From assembly GCA_037176885.1 (NCBI GenBank), contig JAWWNJ010000014.1:248001-312000 (forward strand): 64,000 nucleotides of DNA, in the 5' to 3' direction. The notes under the pieces were generated by a model. The model had not been told where the DNA came from and searched no databases. It saw only the letters and a program-made list of their open reading frames with translations. Both the position numbers and the translations under genes were made by a program. The stretch comes from Favolaschia claudopus. Its lineage: Eukaryota > Basidiomycota > Agaricomycetes > Agaricales > Mycenaceae. The first letter of the stretch is position 1; the number at the start of each line of letters is the position of its first letter. Shown in pieces: positions 1 to 12,041 of this stretch.

Positions 1-2
1 CC

Positions 3-599
3 AACCCCGGTGAAGCTCATTGGGAAGCCGTTAAACGGATCCTCGCGTACCTCAAAGCCACACGCGACTCTGTCCTTGTTCTAGGCGGCAATGAAGACCT
101 TACCCTTCACGCTTTCAGCGATTCAGATTGGGCAAACTCAAAGGATCACGCCCGATCCATTTCTGGGTATGCTGTCTTCATCGGATCCAGCTTAATCGCT
201 TGGTCAGCGAAGAAGCAAACCTCCACGGCTCTTTCGACTGGCGAAGCAGAGCTCTACGCTGGCACACACGTCGGGCGTGAAATCATGTGGCTCCGCTCTC
301 TTCTGTTCGAGCTTGGTTTCTTACTACCTCCCGGACCGACTTCCCTTTCTATCGACAATACTTCCACCATCCGGATGATTGTCAATACTGATGAAGTCAC
401 CGCTCGAACGAAGCACGTCCACATTGCCATCTGGTGGATCCGTGAAGCAGTCCTCCATCGCTGCATCGTCCCTGTTTACGTCCCTACGGAAGTGAATGTT
501 GCCGACTTATTCACGAAACCATTGTCGGCACCACGCCACATCTCGTCAAAATGTTGGGCATGGCTCCCCGACCGGATGCTCGTTGAGGGGGAGTGTTGA
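3..599 (+). CDS. Ty1/copia polyprotein, C-terminal RNase H end (5' cut by window)
   Basis: The frame is open from the window edge to a TGA at 597-599, 198 residues. It reads as the last part of a copia Pol protein. The RNase H signatures are FSDSDWANSKDHARS (catalytic aspartates), STGEAELYA (catalytic Glu), RTKHVHIAIWWIRE (conserved HIxxxxxFIR-type block) and the closing VADLFTKPL. In the family this domain degrades the RNA strand during reverse transcription. A purine-rich tract just before the stop (585-593) is the expected polypurine primer site, and the LTR begins immediately after it, overlapping the stop codon. The upstream reverse transcriptase, integrase and gag lie outside the window, so intactness of the whole element cannot be judged. 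No frameshift is seen in the visible part. Confidence 0.93.
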   Translation, partial: NPGEAHWEAVKRILAYLKATRDSVLVLGGNEDLTLHAFSDSDWANSKDHARSISGYAVFIGSSLIAWSAKKQTSTALSTGEAELYAGTHVGREIMWLRSLLFELGFLLPPGPTSLSIDNTSTIRMIVNTDEVTARTKHVHIAIWWIREAVLHRCIVPVYVPTEVNVADLFTKPLSAPRHISSKCWAWLPDRMLVEGEC

Positions 600-798
600 A
601 GTATTTATTTCTCTTCCATTTACCGTACATACCTTACATTCTCCAACTCGCAATCCGTTCCGTTACGCGTCACACATTCCTTATGTAGCTTTGTGTCACC
701 GTCACATTCCTCAGTCGTTTCCTCCACGACTGAGGTATGTGCACTGTCCTTACAGCTTACTGATTCTCCTGGTAGTTTATACTTACTGTATTCTATCA
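594..798 (+). repeat. 3' LTR of the copia element
   Basis: The sequence begins TGTTGAAGTATTT directly after the polypurine tract and ends TTCTATCA, giving the TG...CA ends expected of an LTR (205 bases). The same sequence occurs inverted as a solo LTR at 47067-47281 with a proper target duplication, which fixes both ends. This copy lacks about 10 bases that are present in the solo copy. It contains a small palindrome (CAGTCGTTTCCTCCACGACTG). Confidence 0.88.
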
Positions 799-806
799 GG
801 TATATA

Positions 807-3239
807 CTCGGTGTGACCAAAAGTAACCGGAATTTGGCTTTTTAGAGCGGAATTTCAAACTCAAACAACTTTAAGTGATACGGGGCTCCTCTAAATCATT
901 TTCTCTACGACTTCCATGGTATGGGCATGGCATGCAATGTTTTGTTTTGAGTTGGTGATTCAATCTTTGAAAGTGGACCAATTTGGAAATATTTGCGCTC
1001 TCTGAAGGGTGCTTAGTATCCCAATAGTATATAAGTCCGATATTTAAGGTTGCCAGGTGTTTTCCGTTGTTCAGTGAGAGAGGCAACTTGGCACACTAAT
1101 TTCCCGCCTCAAAGCTTACATAAAAGAATGTGTAATAATAGGACAAAGAGACTATGCAACCTTTTGCCTGCTTCTTATGCAATTGTATACTATATGTGAC
1201 CGGCCTTCCGGCCACCTTAAGGGTTTTCAGTGATTTTGAAGGCTGAATGATGATTCCATGTGCCACATTGGAACCCTAGTTGTAGGCTAGCATCCTACGA
1301 GTGAGTTGCGAGCAAAAGTGTGAGGATTGATGATGTTTTGATCAGTCGGCAAATATTTTGGTGCGGGAGGTCCGAAATCGGCCGAAACAAGGAAGCCGGC
1401 CAAGCGTGGGAATATACCGCTGTTCGGACCTCCTGGCCGTTTCAATGCACTCAGGCGCGCGGGAGGGCGGGGATTCATAGGGAGTGCATTTTGGATCATC
1501 TTTAGACAGTTTTACAATACAGGAGGGGCTCTGTTGACTCTTAACGGAATATATAATTCAATAACGGTTTTCTGGCTGTATTTAGCGAGCCAACGATATT
1601 AAACGGTACAGCGAGCGGTGCGTGTGCGGCATGAAGAGTGGATATGGGGTAGTATAGCCATAATAATGTTGGGATACAGCTATGGGAGGAATACAGTGAT
1701 ATATGAGCAGGGGAATGTCACCTAGGCAGAATCCTCCTTGCCATAATCAGCAGCAGAGTCGGCGAGCTCCCGTGGAGTGCAGACGAGACAATGTACCAAG
1801 GTAAGCTCGTATAGACATTAGACGAGGTATACAAACATACCTGACTCCCTAAATCAGCACTGAAGCCCTTCGTTCCGCCAGAAAAAATCCAAAGTTTCGG
1901 GCCTGTCCAAAATCGTGGTTTGACGTCGTCGACCGTGATACCGAGACATCATAGAGAGGTAAATTCATTCGATAGCGCCAAACAAGAGCATTCATATGTA
2001 ACATTTACCACCCCAGGTTCCAAGTCCGCAGTGCAAGGCCAAGAGTCGATACATGGCGGTCTTGTCGCCCACTTTGGTGCAGAAAATTATCGGCTTTCTT
2101 GAAATGATGTGCGCCTGTGTACGAGGGAACGAAAGCGAAGTGGATATTCCGATGTGTGGATGTGTAGCTACAGATGCGCAGAAGAAAATGAGCCATGGTA
2201 GGCGGGAAACGATGCAGTGGTCGTCGAGCATTGTGGGAGAAATAAGAAAACACGTCATCGCCTTCCCCCACACCACCGGCACCGTTGACAGCATCACGGC
2301 AACTTCATCAGTCAGTCCCAAATTGGTTTTGGACACTCGTCTGAACTCGTTCTACAGCTCCGGACAATCAAAGTCAACAATTTTATTTTCGGTCGAACCG
2401 CTATTTTCTGGGCTTAGCCGAGTCCAGAAACGGATTCAGCACCCCAGAATACGTCTAAAAACGATTTTTCCTGAATTTTCCCACGACAAAATGGGTTTGG
2501 CCAAATTTTTGGGCGGTCTGAACGAAATTGTGTGTACCTTTCTGGCCCCTCCAGACGAATGTTGACCCAACCTTCATGGGTGCTGAGCATCCAGAGGATA
2601 CTATATGCAACTACTCTTGTCCCTCAGCCCTTTTTGGTTTGAGGAACCCATAAACACCCGAAATTGGCAATGCCAAGGTGACAGGAGGTGACATATTTGT
2701 GACATGTTGTTACAAATGTCACAATGTTCCCACAGTTTCCCTCCTATTTTGTGACATAACGGCTCGTTGAATTTTTATTCTGAGTCCAGAAACAGACTCA
2801 GACAGTCGTAAAGAGCTCAAATCAATATTTTCGTGATTTTTCCTTGTGATTTGGGGGTCCGGCCAAAATTTTGGCTACCCTCTACCAAGAATAGCGGATA
2901 TCTCCGGAACGGCTCGATGAATTCTCACCAAAAAAATTCAGCAGGCTCCTGAACTCGTTTCCTTTCGATTCCGACACATATCGGGGTCGTGGGAAAAGGT
3001 CGATAAATTTGTCGAGTTTGATTGTCCGGAGCTGTACAACCTACAGATGGTCCGACCACAGCACGGAGGTTCGTTCGACTTCCAGATAGCAAGTGGCCGG
3101 GAGCCTCGTCTGGCCGGTTTCCCAGTCGTATATAGTATGTTCATACACTGCCAATTGGGCCAATTTGTCCAGCAGTAACCCACAAAATCTGGTTGAAAAC
3201 ACGCAATTTCCGATTCCGGTTACTTTTGGTCACACCGAG
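807..3239. mobile_element. Tc1/mariner-like TIR element, 2.43 kb, probably non-autonomous
   Basis: The ends are inverted repeats, perfect over 27 bases, starting CTCGGTGTGACCAAAAGTAA on each strand, flanked by TA on both sides (805-806 and 3240-3241). The TA duplication and the CCAAAAGT core fit Tc1/mariner-type ends. No open frame inside resembles a transposase; the longest (2053-2565 +) has no recognisable motif. Internal stretches with the pattern TTTTCCCACGAC followed by GGCCAAATTTTT recur near 2480 and, in reverse, near 63470. It is inserted next to the copia LTR, so it is younger than that LTR. Confidence 0.85.
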
Positions 3240-3246
3240 TAATACA

Positions 3247-3294
3247 CGAGTCGTTTCCTCCACGACTGAGTTTATACTTACTGTATTCTATCAG
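3247..3294 (+). repeat. Short internally deleted copia LTR fragment
   Basis: The 48 bases from ACGAGTCGTTTCCTCC to TTCTATCAG repeat the palindrome and the 3' end of the LTR at 594-798 but skip the stretch between them. Without the 807-3239 element this fragment would lie about ten bases after the LTR, so the LTR 3' end was partly duplicated before the insertion. Confidence 0.7.
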
Positions 3295-4053
3295 TACCCT
3301 TATATAATCATTACGTTAAGCACAGCCATCCGCCAAATAAGAAATAAACTTGTTCCCTTTGCGATTTTGAGTACTTCGGAACCTCAGAGATTTTTTTTCG
3401 GCAGATCTACTGACTCAAGAGGCCTTTCAAGTACCAGGCTTGAGGCCCTGGAGCCACTTTGTTGTGCTCACCATTCAAATATAGGTGAATGTCAATACAC
3501 ATCTATGATCTGACCCTAAATTCCGTGTCTGAATTCTGTTTGTGTTAAGTTCATGGAAATACATTGGATGTTTATGAACCAACAGAGCATAACGCTTTGC
3601 TAGCTCATTATGAGGCAATCACACCTTCCTAGCGTTAAACAAGGTATTTTGATGCTAATTCGGCGCGTCGCGTCGCGTCTATAGTCACGGATATATCACG
3701 TGTAGTGTGTACGTAAGCTTAGATAATCCGCCAAATCTCCGCCTTGTTTTTCGCAAGATGCGCTCAAACGCGTCGAAAACGAGTTTGGAAGCTTTTCATA
3801 ATGGGTTGCCTTGTTTGGAAAGATTACATCTTTTCAACGAGGAAATATTGGCCAAATCTGCTCCATCAAATCATAGATATGCCTATTAGCTACAGTTTGG
3901 TGGTCTTACATTTGTCAATATGGTGTTGTGGCCAGACTTATAAGCATTTTGTTGACGTGATGTTTTGGCTCAAATTTTTTAAGGGACTAGGAAGCTCCGA
4001 CTACACCTTGCTTGCTCGAAGGATAGGTTCTGAGTATATACGAGAACAGTGGG
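3295..4053. other. No gene recognised
   Basis: AT-rich sequence with short frames only (up to 115 codons at 3744-4091 +) and no recognisable protein motif, RNA or repeat boundary. Probably old repeat debris. Confidence 0.4.
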
Positions 4054-4632
4054 AGTGGGACTCGGCTATTTTAAGCGAGTCCCACTGTTGATGTCGGTCG
4101 CATCAGCTGCCATCACCTGGCGATCAATATTTGATCGATCCATCAAATTCGGCATTTTGAGCCGCAATTGTTTTTCTAAGTGTTTCTGAGTTATTTCGGG
4201 GCTTAAAAAATTACTGGGGGGAACATTGTTCCCCCCAGACCCCCCTCCTTTGGCCTGACGGCATTTCTGAGAAATTTAACTCGGTATTTTCGTTTTATTT
4301 TGCTGTTTATACTCAGAATTTCATTCATGTAGCGCGGGGGAGACCCCCGCGGACCCCCCTTGACGCTCGCCGCTAGGCCCACTGCGTGGGGCTTTCGCTC
4401 GCCGCTGGGCCCACTGCGTGGTGCTACCGCTCGCCGCGGAGGCCCACTGCGTGGAGCCAGGAATATTTTAAAGCGTCGGGAGTGTATTTTCAGGCTAATT
4501 TCTTGCTATTGATTCAAATCAGATGTAGTGATGTGCCGAAATACCGAGTCCCACTCTCGGAACTCAAATCTCCTCATCCGAGCTTCCGAGTCCCACTGTA
4601 GGGCTTTTTCCGAGCTTTTCCCGAGTCCCACT
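4054..4632. mobile_element. Candidate small TIR element with CGAGTCCCACT repeats
   Basis: AGTGGGACTCGG at 4054-4065 is matched by its reverse complement at 4621-4632. Further copies of CGAGTCCCACT lie near 4076, 4546 and 4588, so several pairings are possible and the true ends are uncertain. A perfect palindrome (GGGGGGAAC...GTTCCCCCC) lies near 4217-4237. No clear target duplication was found. Confidence 0.45.
4364..4459. repeat. Threefold tandem repeat of about 33 bases, GC-rich
   Basis: The unit CGCTCGCCGC...GGCCCACTGCGTGG occurs three times in a row with small changes. It lies in a GC-rich island next to the hairpin GCGGGGGAGACCCCCGC at about 4335-4351. No coding role is visible. Confidence 0.8.
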
Positions 4633-4785
4633 CACACCCTTTTCGTCATTCCTCATAGGTTCTGCACCCAAGAGATGATGAACTCTCCAGCGTTTTGTAT
4701 CACGTGTAAAGCTAGCAACAATCTAGCAACTTTTAATTAGGGTAGTAAACTGTAAAACGAATAAATGGTGGTGTGAGCTAGTCTC

Positions 4786-4935
4786 GGAAACCCAGACGTT
4801 TCCTCGCAGTCCTTGTCGCAGAACACAGAGAGACCGGAGGTCTTTCCATATATAGTGAATGCAAGACATTTTTGACAGCTGATTGATCTCGGAGCCAGGT
4901 GGGAAAATTAAAAGACGTGGAAACGTCTGGGCCGA
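4786..4935 (+). repeat. Foldback repeat, copy A (with TATA-like centre)
   Basis: ACCCAGACGTTTCC at 4789-4802 pairs with GGAAACGTCTGGG at 4919-4931. Between them lies CCATATATAGTGAATGCAAG and a run ACATTTTTGACAG. The same arrangement occurs at 46774-46917 (+) and, inverted, at 19965-20105. The shared downstream text GGCCGATCGATGTGGTGTC shows that the repeat unit is longer than the inverted arms. Confidence 0.7.
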
Positions 4936-5119
4936 TCGATGTGGTGTCACCTACCGTCACCCCTCTGCCTGCGAAAATGGCTTGTAGGTACACAACGAGA
5001 GCGAGGGTTATTGTACCGTACGGCTGCCCGACAGAGGCAGGATGCTACCCCTCCTCATCTGGAAGTATTTCCTCGAGGATGCTGGCCAGCAGAGGCGTGT
5101 CGATGCGTGAATCTATAAT

Positions 5120-5365
5120 AAAAGACACTACGGGACCGCAGGTCCCGTGATAATTCACGTGAAAAAGCAGGTGACTTTTCACACGCGGTCCCCGGCGCCG
5201 CGCGCCGGCGAGTGCAGCGAGCGGCAGTGCGGCGCCGCGGGCAAGGAATCCAGCAAAAAAAATCCAGGCGGGGTTTGGGGCGGAGCCCCGACAAGCTGTG
5301 TACCCCCCGTAGGTAGGGACGCGAGCGCAGCGAGCCGGCCCTGCCGAAGGTGGGGTGCTTAAGCT
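5120..5365 (+). repeat. GC-rich dispersed repeat (copy of the 62.5-63.3 kb family)
   Basis: A palindrome-rich stretch containing GGGACCGCAGGTCCC, CCCCGGCGCCGCGCGCCGG and GGGGCGGAGCCCCGACAAGC. Near-identical copies occur several times at 62.5-63.3 kb, and an interrupted inverted copy at 34.5-35.1 kb. Codons can be read through it but this is a by-product of its composition. Confidence 0.75.
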
Positions 5366-5789
5366 TGTATATACAAAAGGGCAAAGTGATGGAGGAGAGA
5401 GTGCATTGGTCTTACTCGGACCTGCTCGGACGACGCGGAGACAGCGAAGACTTTGCCACAGAAGGCTGCCACAGTGTCCGGTCACTGTCGGACTTGACGA
5501 GATAAAGATTATCTTGAGATAATCAAGCTGCTTATGCCATTCCAACTGATTGCTTGATCGCTGTTGATCCCAGTCGTCACGCATCCCAGACCCAGCGTTA
5601 CTGGTCTGGAGGCTTCTCTTCCTCTGACACATCAAGTATACTCTCAAGCCTTGCTTTCCGCCCTCAATTTTGGTTTTTTCATCCGCTCCGCTCATCAAGG
5701 CTCTGCTTTTTTTCAGCCTTGTGGACTCGCTTCGCCAAGTATTCACCAAGTATTCACCGTATATATCATGAATAGTCTTAGAGTGCTCA

Positions 5790-5876
5790 CTCGCTGCTCT
5801 CTTCGCTCGCTCGCTTGCTCACTCTGTCGCTCGCTCTCTCTCACTTGCTCGTTCTTTCTCCTTGTTCTCGTGCATC
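5790..5876 (+). promoter_or_regulatory. Pyrimidine-rich leader before the 5877 start
   Basis: A long C+T-rich tract (repeats of GCTCGCTCGCTTGCTC and CTCTCTCTC) runs up to the ATG at 5877. Such CT-rich tracts are typical just upstream of start codons in filamentous fungi. No clear TATA box was found close by. Confidence 0.5.
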
Positions 5877-7746
5877 ATGAAGCGCTTTGTCTCCCAACCT
5901 TACAAGCCTTACAACAAAGGTCGCCACCCTCAGATATCCAATGCCGGGGCCGACTACGTCATCCATGCTGCTCTCGAGCTCAAACGCATCAATGGCTCAG
6001 AGGGGAAACTCTGCACGTTCGACCGTGACGAAAAGCGATGGGTTGAGGTAGCGCGGTACGAGTTTTTTTTCCCTATGCACTCTGATTCACATTGACGTGA
6101 CTGTTCTCTAGTCCGCAATACGTTAAGGGCGGGAAGCGTTTTGACTACGCGGCCTCCAGCTGCGAGAAGGTCTGGGGGAAGTATTCCTCGCCTTTCTTCT
6201 GCCCCCACCTTCGTTGGAGTGGTGAACGGTTCGACCCCCTCATACTCGTAGCTGGGCTGCCCGGAGAACCAGCCGACTACTTTCGGGCATTCGACCACGA
6301 GTGCAACTTCCGCAGTGAGCTCCTTTTGCTGTTTTCTTGCCATAGCATCCTCACTCACTTGTCGTTGGCCATATAGTCTCTATCTTGCCTGTCAGAGAGC
6401 GACGAGTGTTGCTCTCATTCGAGGATCGTGAGCAATTCGATGGTATGTTTTTCTGTTAGCTTTTAAATCTTCTTTGATACTCAATCTCTCCATTTCTCAG
6501 CAGAACACAATGTCGACGATGACGATGACGACGATGAGCCCTCGCCTTCATCGGCTTCGGCTTCGATGGCCTTGACTTCGTCATCATCGTCCTCATCGGG
6601 GACAACTGCGACGTCCTCGACGACTGCGACGTCGACCCCACCCTCATCACAGCGGTCAGTATTGTCCACTGGGTCGACTATATCTCAGTTGGCTGTGGAC
6701 GCAATGCTGGCTCCACACGCTCGTTGGTGCGTTGTTTTTGTTTCTTCACTCTTGTATAGGATCTGACTGTGGTTGGGTGATATACAGGGGCGGTGACCGT
6801 AATACAAGTACACCCCCTCGTCCCACCCAGCTCAAGGCTGGCACGGGAACCACTCTTCAAGGCTCGCCGATCCGCTCCCGTTCATTTTACACCAAGAATG
6901 TTGCCGATGCGCGTAAAGCTGGGGGTTAGTTGCCGTCGATAATGAGCTGTGAACCCGTTTGATACTTTTTTCAGACACAGTGTTGATGGCGTTCCTACAA
7001 GATACCACGTCCTCTGGTTTGCTTCGCGGTACGTTTGATTACATCTTCTTGGTTAATTCAATCTGAGCGTTTATTGTTGCAGAGGACCCAGTCTACCACC
7101 CTGCTTGGGACGAACACGACCCTCCCTCCCTCCTTCATGTTTACGACGTTCGCATCTACCCCAACTGCCTTCAGAAAACATACAGCCATCTCGATTTTCT
7201 TTCGCGCCCTTTGGGCAAGGCCATACGCGAAATCAACTCGCCCCTCGGTATCCCATTCAGCGACCACACGACGCTTGTCAAAGCTACACGAGTATGCAAG
7301 AGTTGCCTCAATCATTTCTCCCCTGATGGATACGAGCATCATCGTCGCGATGGTGCTTGCACTAACCATCCCGATCTCGCGCAAAGTAAGCATGCCTTGT
7401 TTTCTTTTGTGCCTCTATCACCTTCACTAACTACCACTATCTTCCAACAGTCGACGAGTGCGAGCCCTTTGATGGGTGTATCCGCCTGCGTACCTTTCGA
7501 GATGGGAAGCGCCCTTCGTTTCAAGCAGAGACCTTGGATTCCGCAATAGGAGCTGCTCTCCTTGAGTGGAATTCGCGTCTTGGGCTGCCCGCTGATGTGT
7601 GGATGACTGTCTCAAGTGCAGTTGTCCACTGCACCGACTGCGACCTCACGCGGACCTTTCCTGCCCATCGCCTCCATCTCGATGAGCAAGGAGCTTGCAA
7701 CGATGCCGGGCAAGCTGTGTTCGCCGCCTCTGGGGATGACGATTAA
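5877..7746 (+). CDS. Uncharacterised protein with two CCHC-like zinc knuckles (8 exons)
   Basis: Eight exons join in one frame with canonical GT-AG introns of 50-65 bases: 5877-6055, 6112-6314, 6377-6442, 6501-6726, 6788-6924, 6975-7028, 7083-7385 and 7451-7746, giving 487 residues. The start is the first ATG after the CT-rich leader. The middle (exon 4) has an Asp run followed by a Ser/Thr/Ala-rich low-complexity linker, probably disordered. Exons 7 and 8 hold two similar cysteine motifs: CKSC...H...GAC from about residue 360 (C-x2-C-x11-H-x5-C) and CTDC...H...GAC from about residue 450 (C-x2-C-x11-H-x6-C). These look like duplicated small zinc-binding modules, which suggests nucleic-acid or protein binding but does not prove it. 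No catalytic domain was recognised. Splice sites were placed by eye and the exon 3 start could also be near 6394 in the same frame. Confidence 0.75.
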
Positions 7747-7917
7747 TCATACTGTGTGTGTATATACTGCTTGTCTCTAATCTCTTTTGTTCTTTCTTTC
7801 TTGTCTGCCTGCGTAGCGTACATCCTATGGATTTAATTACAGTGTATATTCACAAAAAAATCCAATGCAATACGATGCAATCCAATACTAAGAGAATAAG
7901 TGAAGAAATCGAGTAAA

Positions 7918-10900
7918 TTAGGCGTCTTTTTCGTCTTTTCCCTTTCCTTTTCCCAGCAACTCAGAAGCTGTTCGAACTCCATCACGACTTCTCAGCCTCT
8001 CTGTTTTGTATCGTTCTGCGGATTCTTTGAGTGTGCTGACCTGTTCTCGTTTCGTTTTGACCTTTGCTGCATCTTCGACTGCCTTTCGCTGCTGAGCTGC
8101 CTTGGACTGAGACTTTTTCAACCGACGTTTCCGTTTAAGGTCAGCTTCTGCCTTAAGAACATCTTGGTTGGTTATAGGTCGATCGAGCGTCCAAGTCTTC
8201 TTGAGATCGTTTCGTACCTTTCACAGTGGGGTGTTATTACACATTTAATAAAAGGTCGGAGAAACCTACTTTATTTCGAAGAGCCACCTGTTTCTGTACC
8301 GCTTCTTTCGAACTCTTGCAGAAACCTTTTGGCCATGCACCTACTGCGTCCCAAACAGACTTCATATATAGCTGATCCTTGGAACTGAGTGTAGGGTCCC
8401 AATGGCATAAAGCGATGACCCTGAGATTGAAAATCAGTCTGAGCGTAAATAAGAAGAGATTGAATATGTATTACCAGCCTTGGCCCCGTCGAACTGCCCT
8501 GGCGTGTCCGCAGAAGTCCATTGGACCCACCGTGAACAGTTTGGTGCACTCTTTGACATACGACATGAGACGTTGCTGTCTGACCTCATCCGCAAGTTCA
8601 TAAAAGACTAGCGCATAGATCGGTACATGCTCGGAGTTGGGGTGTGTTGAAGATCGAGGGGGTTTTAACACAGTCCATGTCGTGAATCCCCTGCCGGCGG
8701 GACACTTGCACAACCTCGTTTGAACACGGCGGCGGTCTGGGTCCACAATCAAGCTCAAGCCAATCTCCTCCCATCCGTCTAGAAATATAGTTTGAGCAAA
8801 AGAATAAACATAAGCTCGAAATAAAGCACTGGCCATTGATATTGTCAATTATCTCGGTGCGAGGATCAACTATTTTTTGCTCATCTCCATCCTCGTCCTC
8901 ATCCTCGCTGTCAGTCAGATCAGAGAGATCGCCATAGATCTCCTCAGGATAGTCCACCATAACATCGCCATCCATGTCGACATCCACAACTTCAATATCA
9001 TCATCTTGTGCATCAAACGAGTCAATCTCGTCTGGTAACACGACCGTCTGTGGCAGTACAGAGGGAATAGGAGGGGGGGCAGGGTTCGAGGAGGAGGAGG
9101 GTGTGGGTTGGGATGAGGGTATGGGCATGGGCTGAGTCGAGGATGGGGATGGGGTCTTGGGCTGTGGCGGTTGGGTCCCAAAGAGTTTCACGTACGCCGG
9201 TTTTGCCTTCTCGTCGAAATATTGAACAATGGGATTGGTGTCACCGTAAGTGGAAGATAGAACTAATAGCTCCTCGGGAGTCATGTCTGGCATCGGTTTA
9301 AATCTAAGCTGCTGAGCGTTATTCAGAGAGGGTATTTTTTGCATTTTCTTGTAATTTTCTCTCATATACTTCGTCACAGCTTGACCAGCCTGTTCTCGGT
9401 AAAGTTGGGTCCAGTTCTCTGCAATACCGGGACCCATGTGGCCGTGCAACAACAGACTAGGAGCTAGATCTGCCAGATCGAAGGGCCAAGGGGCGTTTTT
9501 CATAGCATCCCCGTCATCCTCTATTTGATGAGACTGAGCACTAAGTTGCTATTGAATAACGCTTCAGTCAGTTTTTTCTTGGCGAAAGAGAGTGTACTCA
9601 CATTGTAACGGGAGACCGATCTATGCTTTCGACTGCTCATGGTAGCCTGAGACTGTCGATATACTGAGAGCATTCGAGTGTAGCTGATAATAGTAATAGC
9701 GATCAGAAAGTCAAGAACCACAGCAAGCAAGCAGAACCGCACGCACCGCATAACTACTTCCTTGGTCGTGATCAGAAGATAAGAACCGTTATCTTTCTTC
9801 TCCTTCTTATCCTTCTTGTCCTCCTTGAAGTCACCGCAGAGGCGGTTCAGCTCGATACTCTGGTTGAAGAATGAACTGTACATTTACGTAGAGAGATAAA
9901 GCTAGATGAAATAATAATAATAATAAAAAACATACCCGTGGGCCAGGAACCGTTCTAAGGCAAATAAAAAGAACGCTTCGTATACTGCACACAAGTAACG
10001 CCGATTCTTCCTGATCACGCCCCATAACATCCATAAAGGAATTCCTGTCAAATCGTGTTTAGCATATTATTGGTTGGACAGAACACACAAGCTAGCCTAA
10101 CCTGCTCTGAAGGCAAGCTCGTCGAGAGAATAACGACCTCCGGCACGTGTCGGATGATTGCCAGCCATTATGAGAATTTCTGCGAAGGAATGGTCGTCCC
10201 ATTTGGGATTTTCATCCTGCTCTTTGAGCCACTGGACGGTGTAATCGCACCAGGCCTTGTACTCGAATAGAACATCTGAGAAGAATGTAAGTCTCGAGTC
10301 TCGATGTTACAGCGATAAAAGTAAGATTTACTTACTTGGTACACGCTTATTCCGAGTCAACTCCATATCCCCTACTGAAAGCCAATAGACGTAGCAAAGG
10401 TTATCCATTGACAAGAAAGCTAGTGTGTGACTGCGAAATTTTAGAGCAAGAACGACTTTGTAACCTCGGTCCTTAGCCGGTACTCGAATGATGCGCTCGA
10501 ATTCCAGATTCTGGAATATCTGGGGCGATGTATGTAGAAGGGGTTCAATCTGTATGACAGAACGTAAATGCTCCCTCATGAAAACCATCCAAGTCAGGGA
10601 ACTTTACCTCAAGATAACATTCAGTCATATCGAGCACAATAGATCGCGGATCGTAAAGAATCCCTTTCAGCTGCAGCCCAGTCCTATCGAAAGCTGTCTC
10701 ATCATCGAGAGCTGAGTCGTCGAGCTCCGGAAAGAGATGACGAGGACGAAGGTACAGAGAGTGATCAATGTCCTTCTCCGCGCAGTCCTCTATAGCCACA
10801 TGGGGTTTCGCCACACCAAAAGTTGCCAAGTGGGACGAGACACCAGCTACAGACGACTTACGAGGATCTGGAGGATCTGGAGGATCAGGGGGATCAGGGG

Positions 10901-11941
10901 GATCCGATGTATTTTGAGTAACGGTGAATCCAAATGAAGTCAATAGAGCATTAGTCTTGGGCTTTGCATCCTTGGCTTTGGATTTTGATGATTTCGGAGT
11001 TGGAGTTGGTTTGGGTTTCGGAGTCGGAGGATGAGCAGCTGTAGAGCCGGACACGGCTGTAGTGTCGGATGCTTTCACTTTCTTGACCTTGACTCGGGCT
11101 GGGAGAGGTGCCGCCAGTGATTCGGGAGCAACTGGGCCAAGAACGTCTCCATGAATGGGGTGGTGCAGAGTGCTTTGACTTGATTAGATTAGAGCTCACC
11201 GATGCGACAAATAATTTACCTCGGCTTCAATGAGGGGAGAGGGCGCTGAGCAGAGGCGGGAATAGGATCCTCCCAGGCTTTATCAGGTGGAGTCGGAATA
11301 TTAGCCGTATACCTGCGGTCCGGCTCTATACCTCGCCACGAAGGTGGCATGTATCGAGTGAGGCGGACTGCAAGTTGGCTACTGGAAGGGACGTCGTACT
11401 CTAGATTTCCAGCAGTTGGCTCCTTGTACCACGGCAAAGGTACTAGAAGTAGATTAAGATCGAAACCGATAGATTTTGGATTGCTCACTTTCTTGCTGGG
11501 CCCGTTCCTCACCAAACTTGAGCGATGCAATGGAGGCACAGAACTCCTCCCATGAGGTATAGTTTGGAGATATCTGTGACTGGTATGGTGTAGGCAGCTG
11601 AGACCAGACCTGCTAGCGTATAGGAAATTGAAGAGAAGAGAGATTGGTAGATATACCTTCTTGATCATAAGCCCGTGAGTGTCCGGGATGGCTAATGCAA
11701 GCCTGTGAAGTCGAATGGCCCACATAGCATGCTGATCATGTTTGATAATGGCTTGAGTCAAAGTAGAGCCATAGGTAACGAGTCTCTCTTCACGACGCCT
11801 CATATCTTCGACCTCGTTATCTTTGATATCAGCGTAAAGACCGGTGAGTTTGAGGGCAGCTGCTCCAAATTGTCTTGTGATTAACTCGATGAAACGCTTG
11901 AGCCATTCCCTGAATGCATTCTCCTCAGAGAGCTCGGGCAT
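7918..11941 (-). CDS. Large uncharacterised multi-exon protein
   Basis: From the ATG at 11941 the minus strand reads through exons 11941-11657, 11609-11489, 11442-11220, 11178-10608, 10549-10336, 10275-10102, 10044-9936, 9876-9747, 9683-9602, 9548 to about 8475, 8420-8270 and 8217-7918. All introns are short and GT-AG. In the long tenth exon the frame must change near 8838; I could not find a splice pair there, so a small intron, a sequence error or a real frameshift remains open. The protein (roughly 1,000 residues) has a Pro/Lys-rich linker with a PPDPPDPPDP repeat, a Lys-rich segment, a Pro/Ser-rich and acidic segment in exon 10, and a basic, coiled-coil-like C-terminus (EADLKRKRRLKKSQSKAAQQ). 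No known catalytic motif was seen. It is transcribed divergently from the RING gene at 12042, with 100 bases between the starts. Confidence 0.7.
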
Positions 11942-12041
11942 TTTGAGAAGAGTTATAGCAGCGCCGCCGCCACAAATGAGGAGAGAGGAATCAATGAGGC
12001 TGTGACATATGTGACATTACCACTTTATTCCGCTCACCACC
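11942..12041. promoter_or_regulatory. Shared divergent promoter between the 11941 and 12042 genes
   Basis: Only 100 bases separate the two start codons, so both promoters must lie here or inside the genes. The stretch has a GCAGCGCCGCCGCC cluster and the repeat ACATATGTGACAT close to the RING start. The RING start context CACCATGCC is a good fungal start. Confidence 0.55.

Noticed and set aside
5045..5749. 234-codon minus-strand open frame
   Set aside because: It runs through the GC-rich dispersed repeat, where stop codons are rare in all frames. No motif, and the same text is read in several frames at 62.5-63.2 kb.
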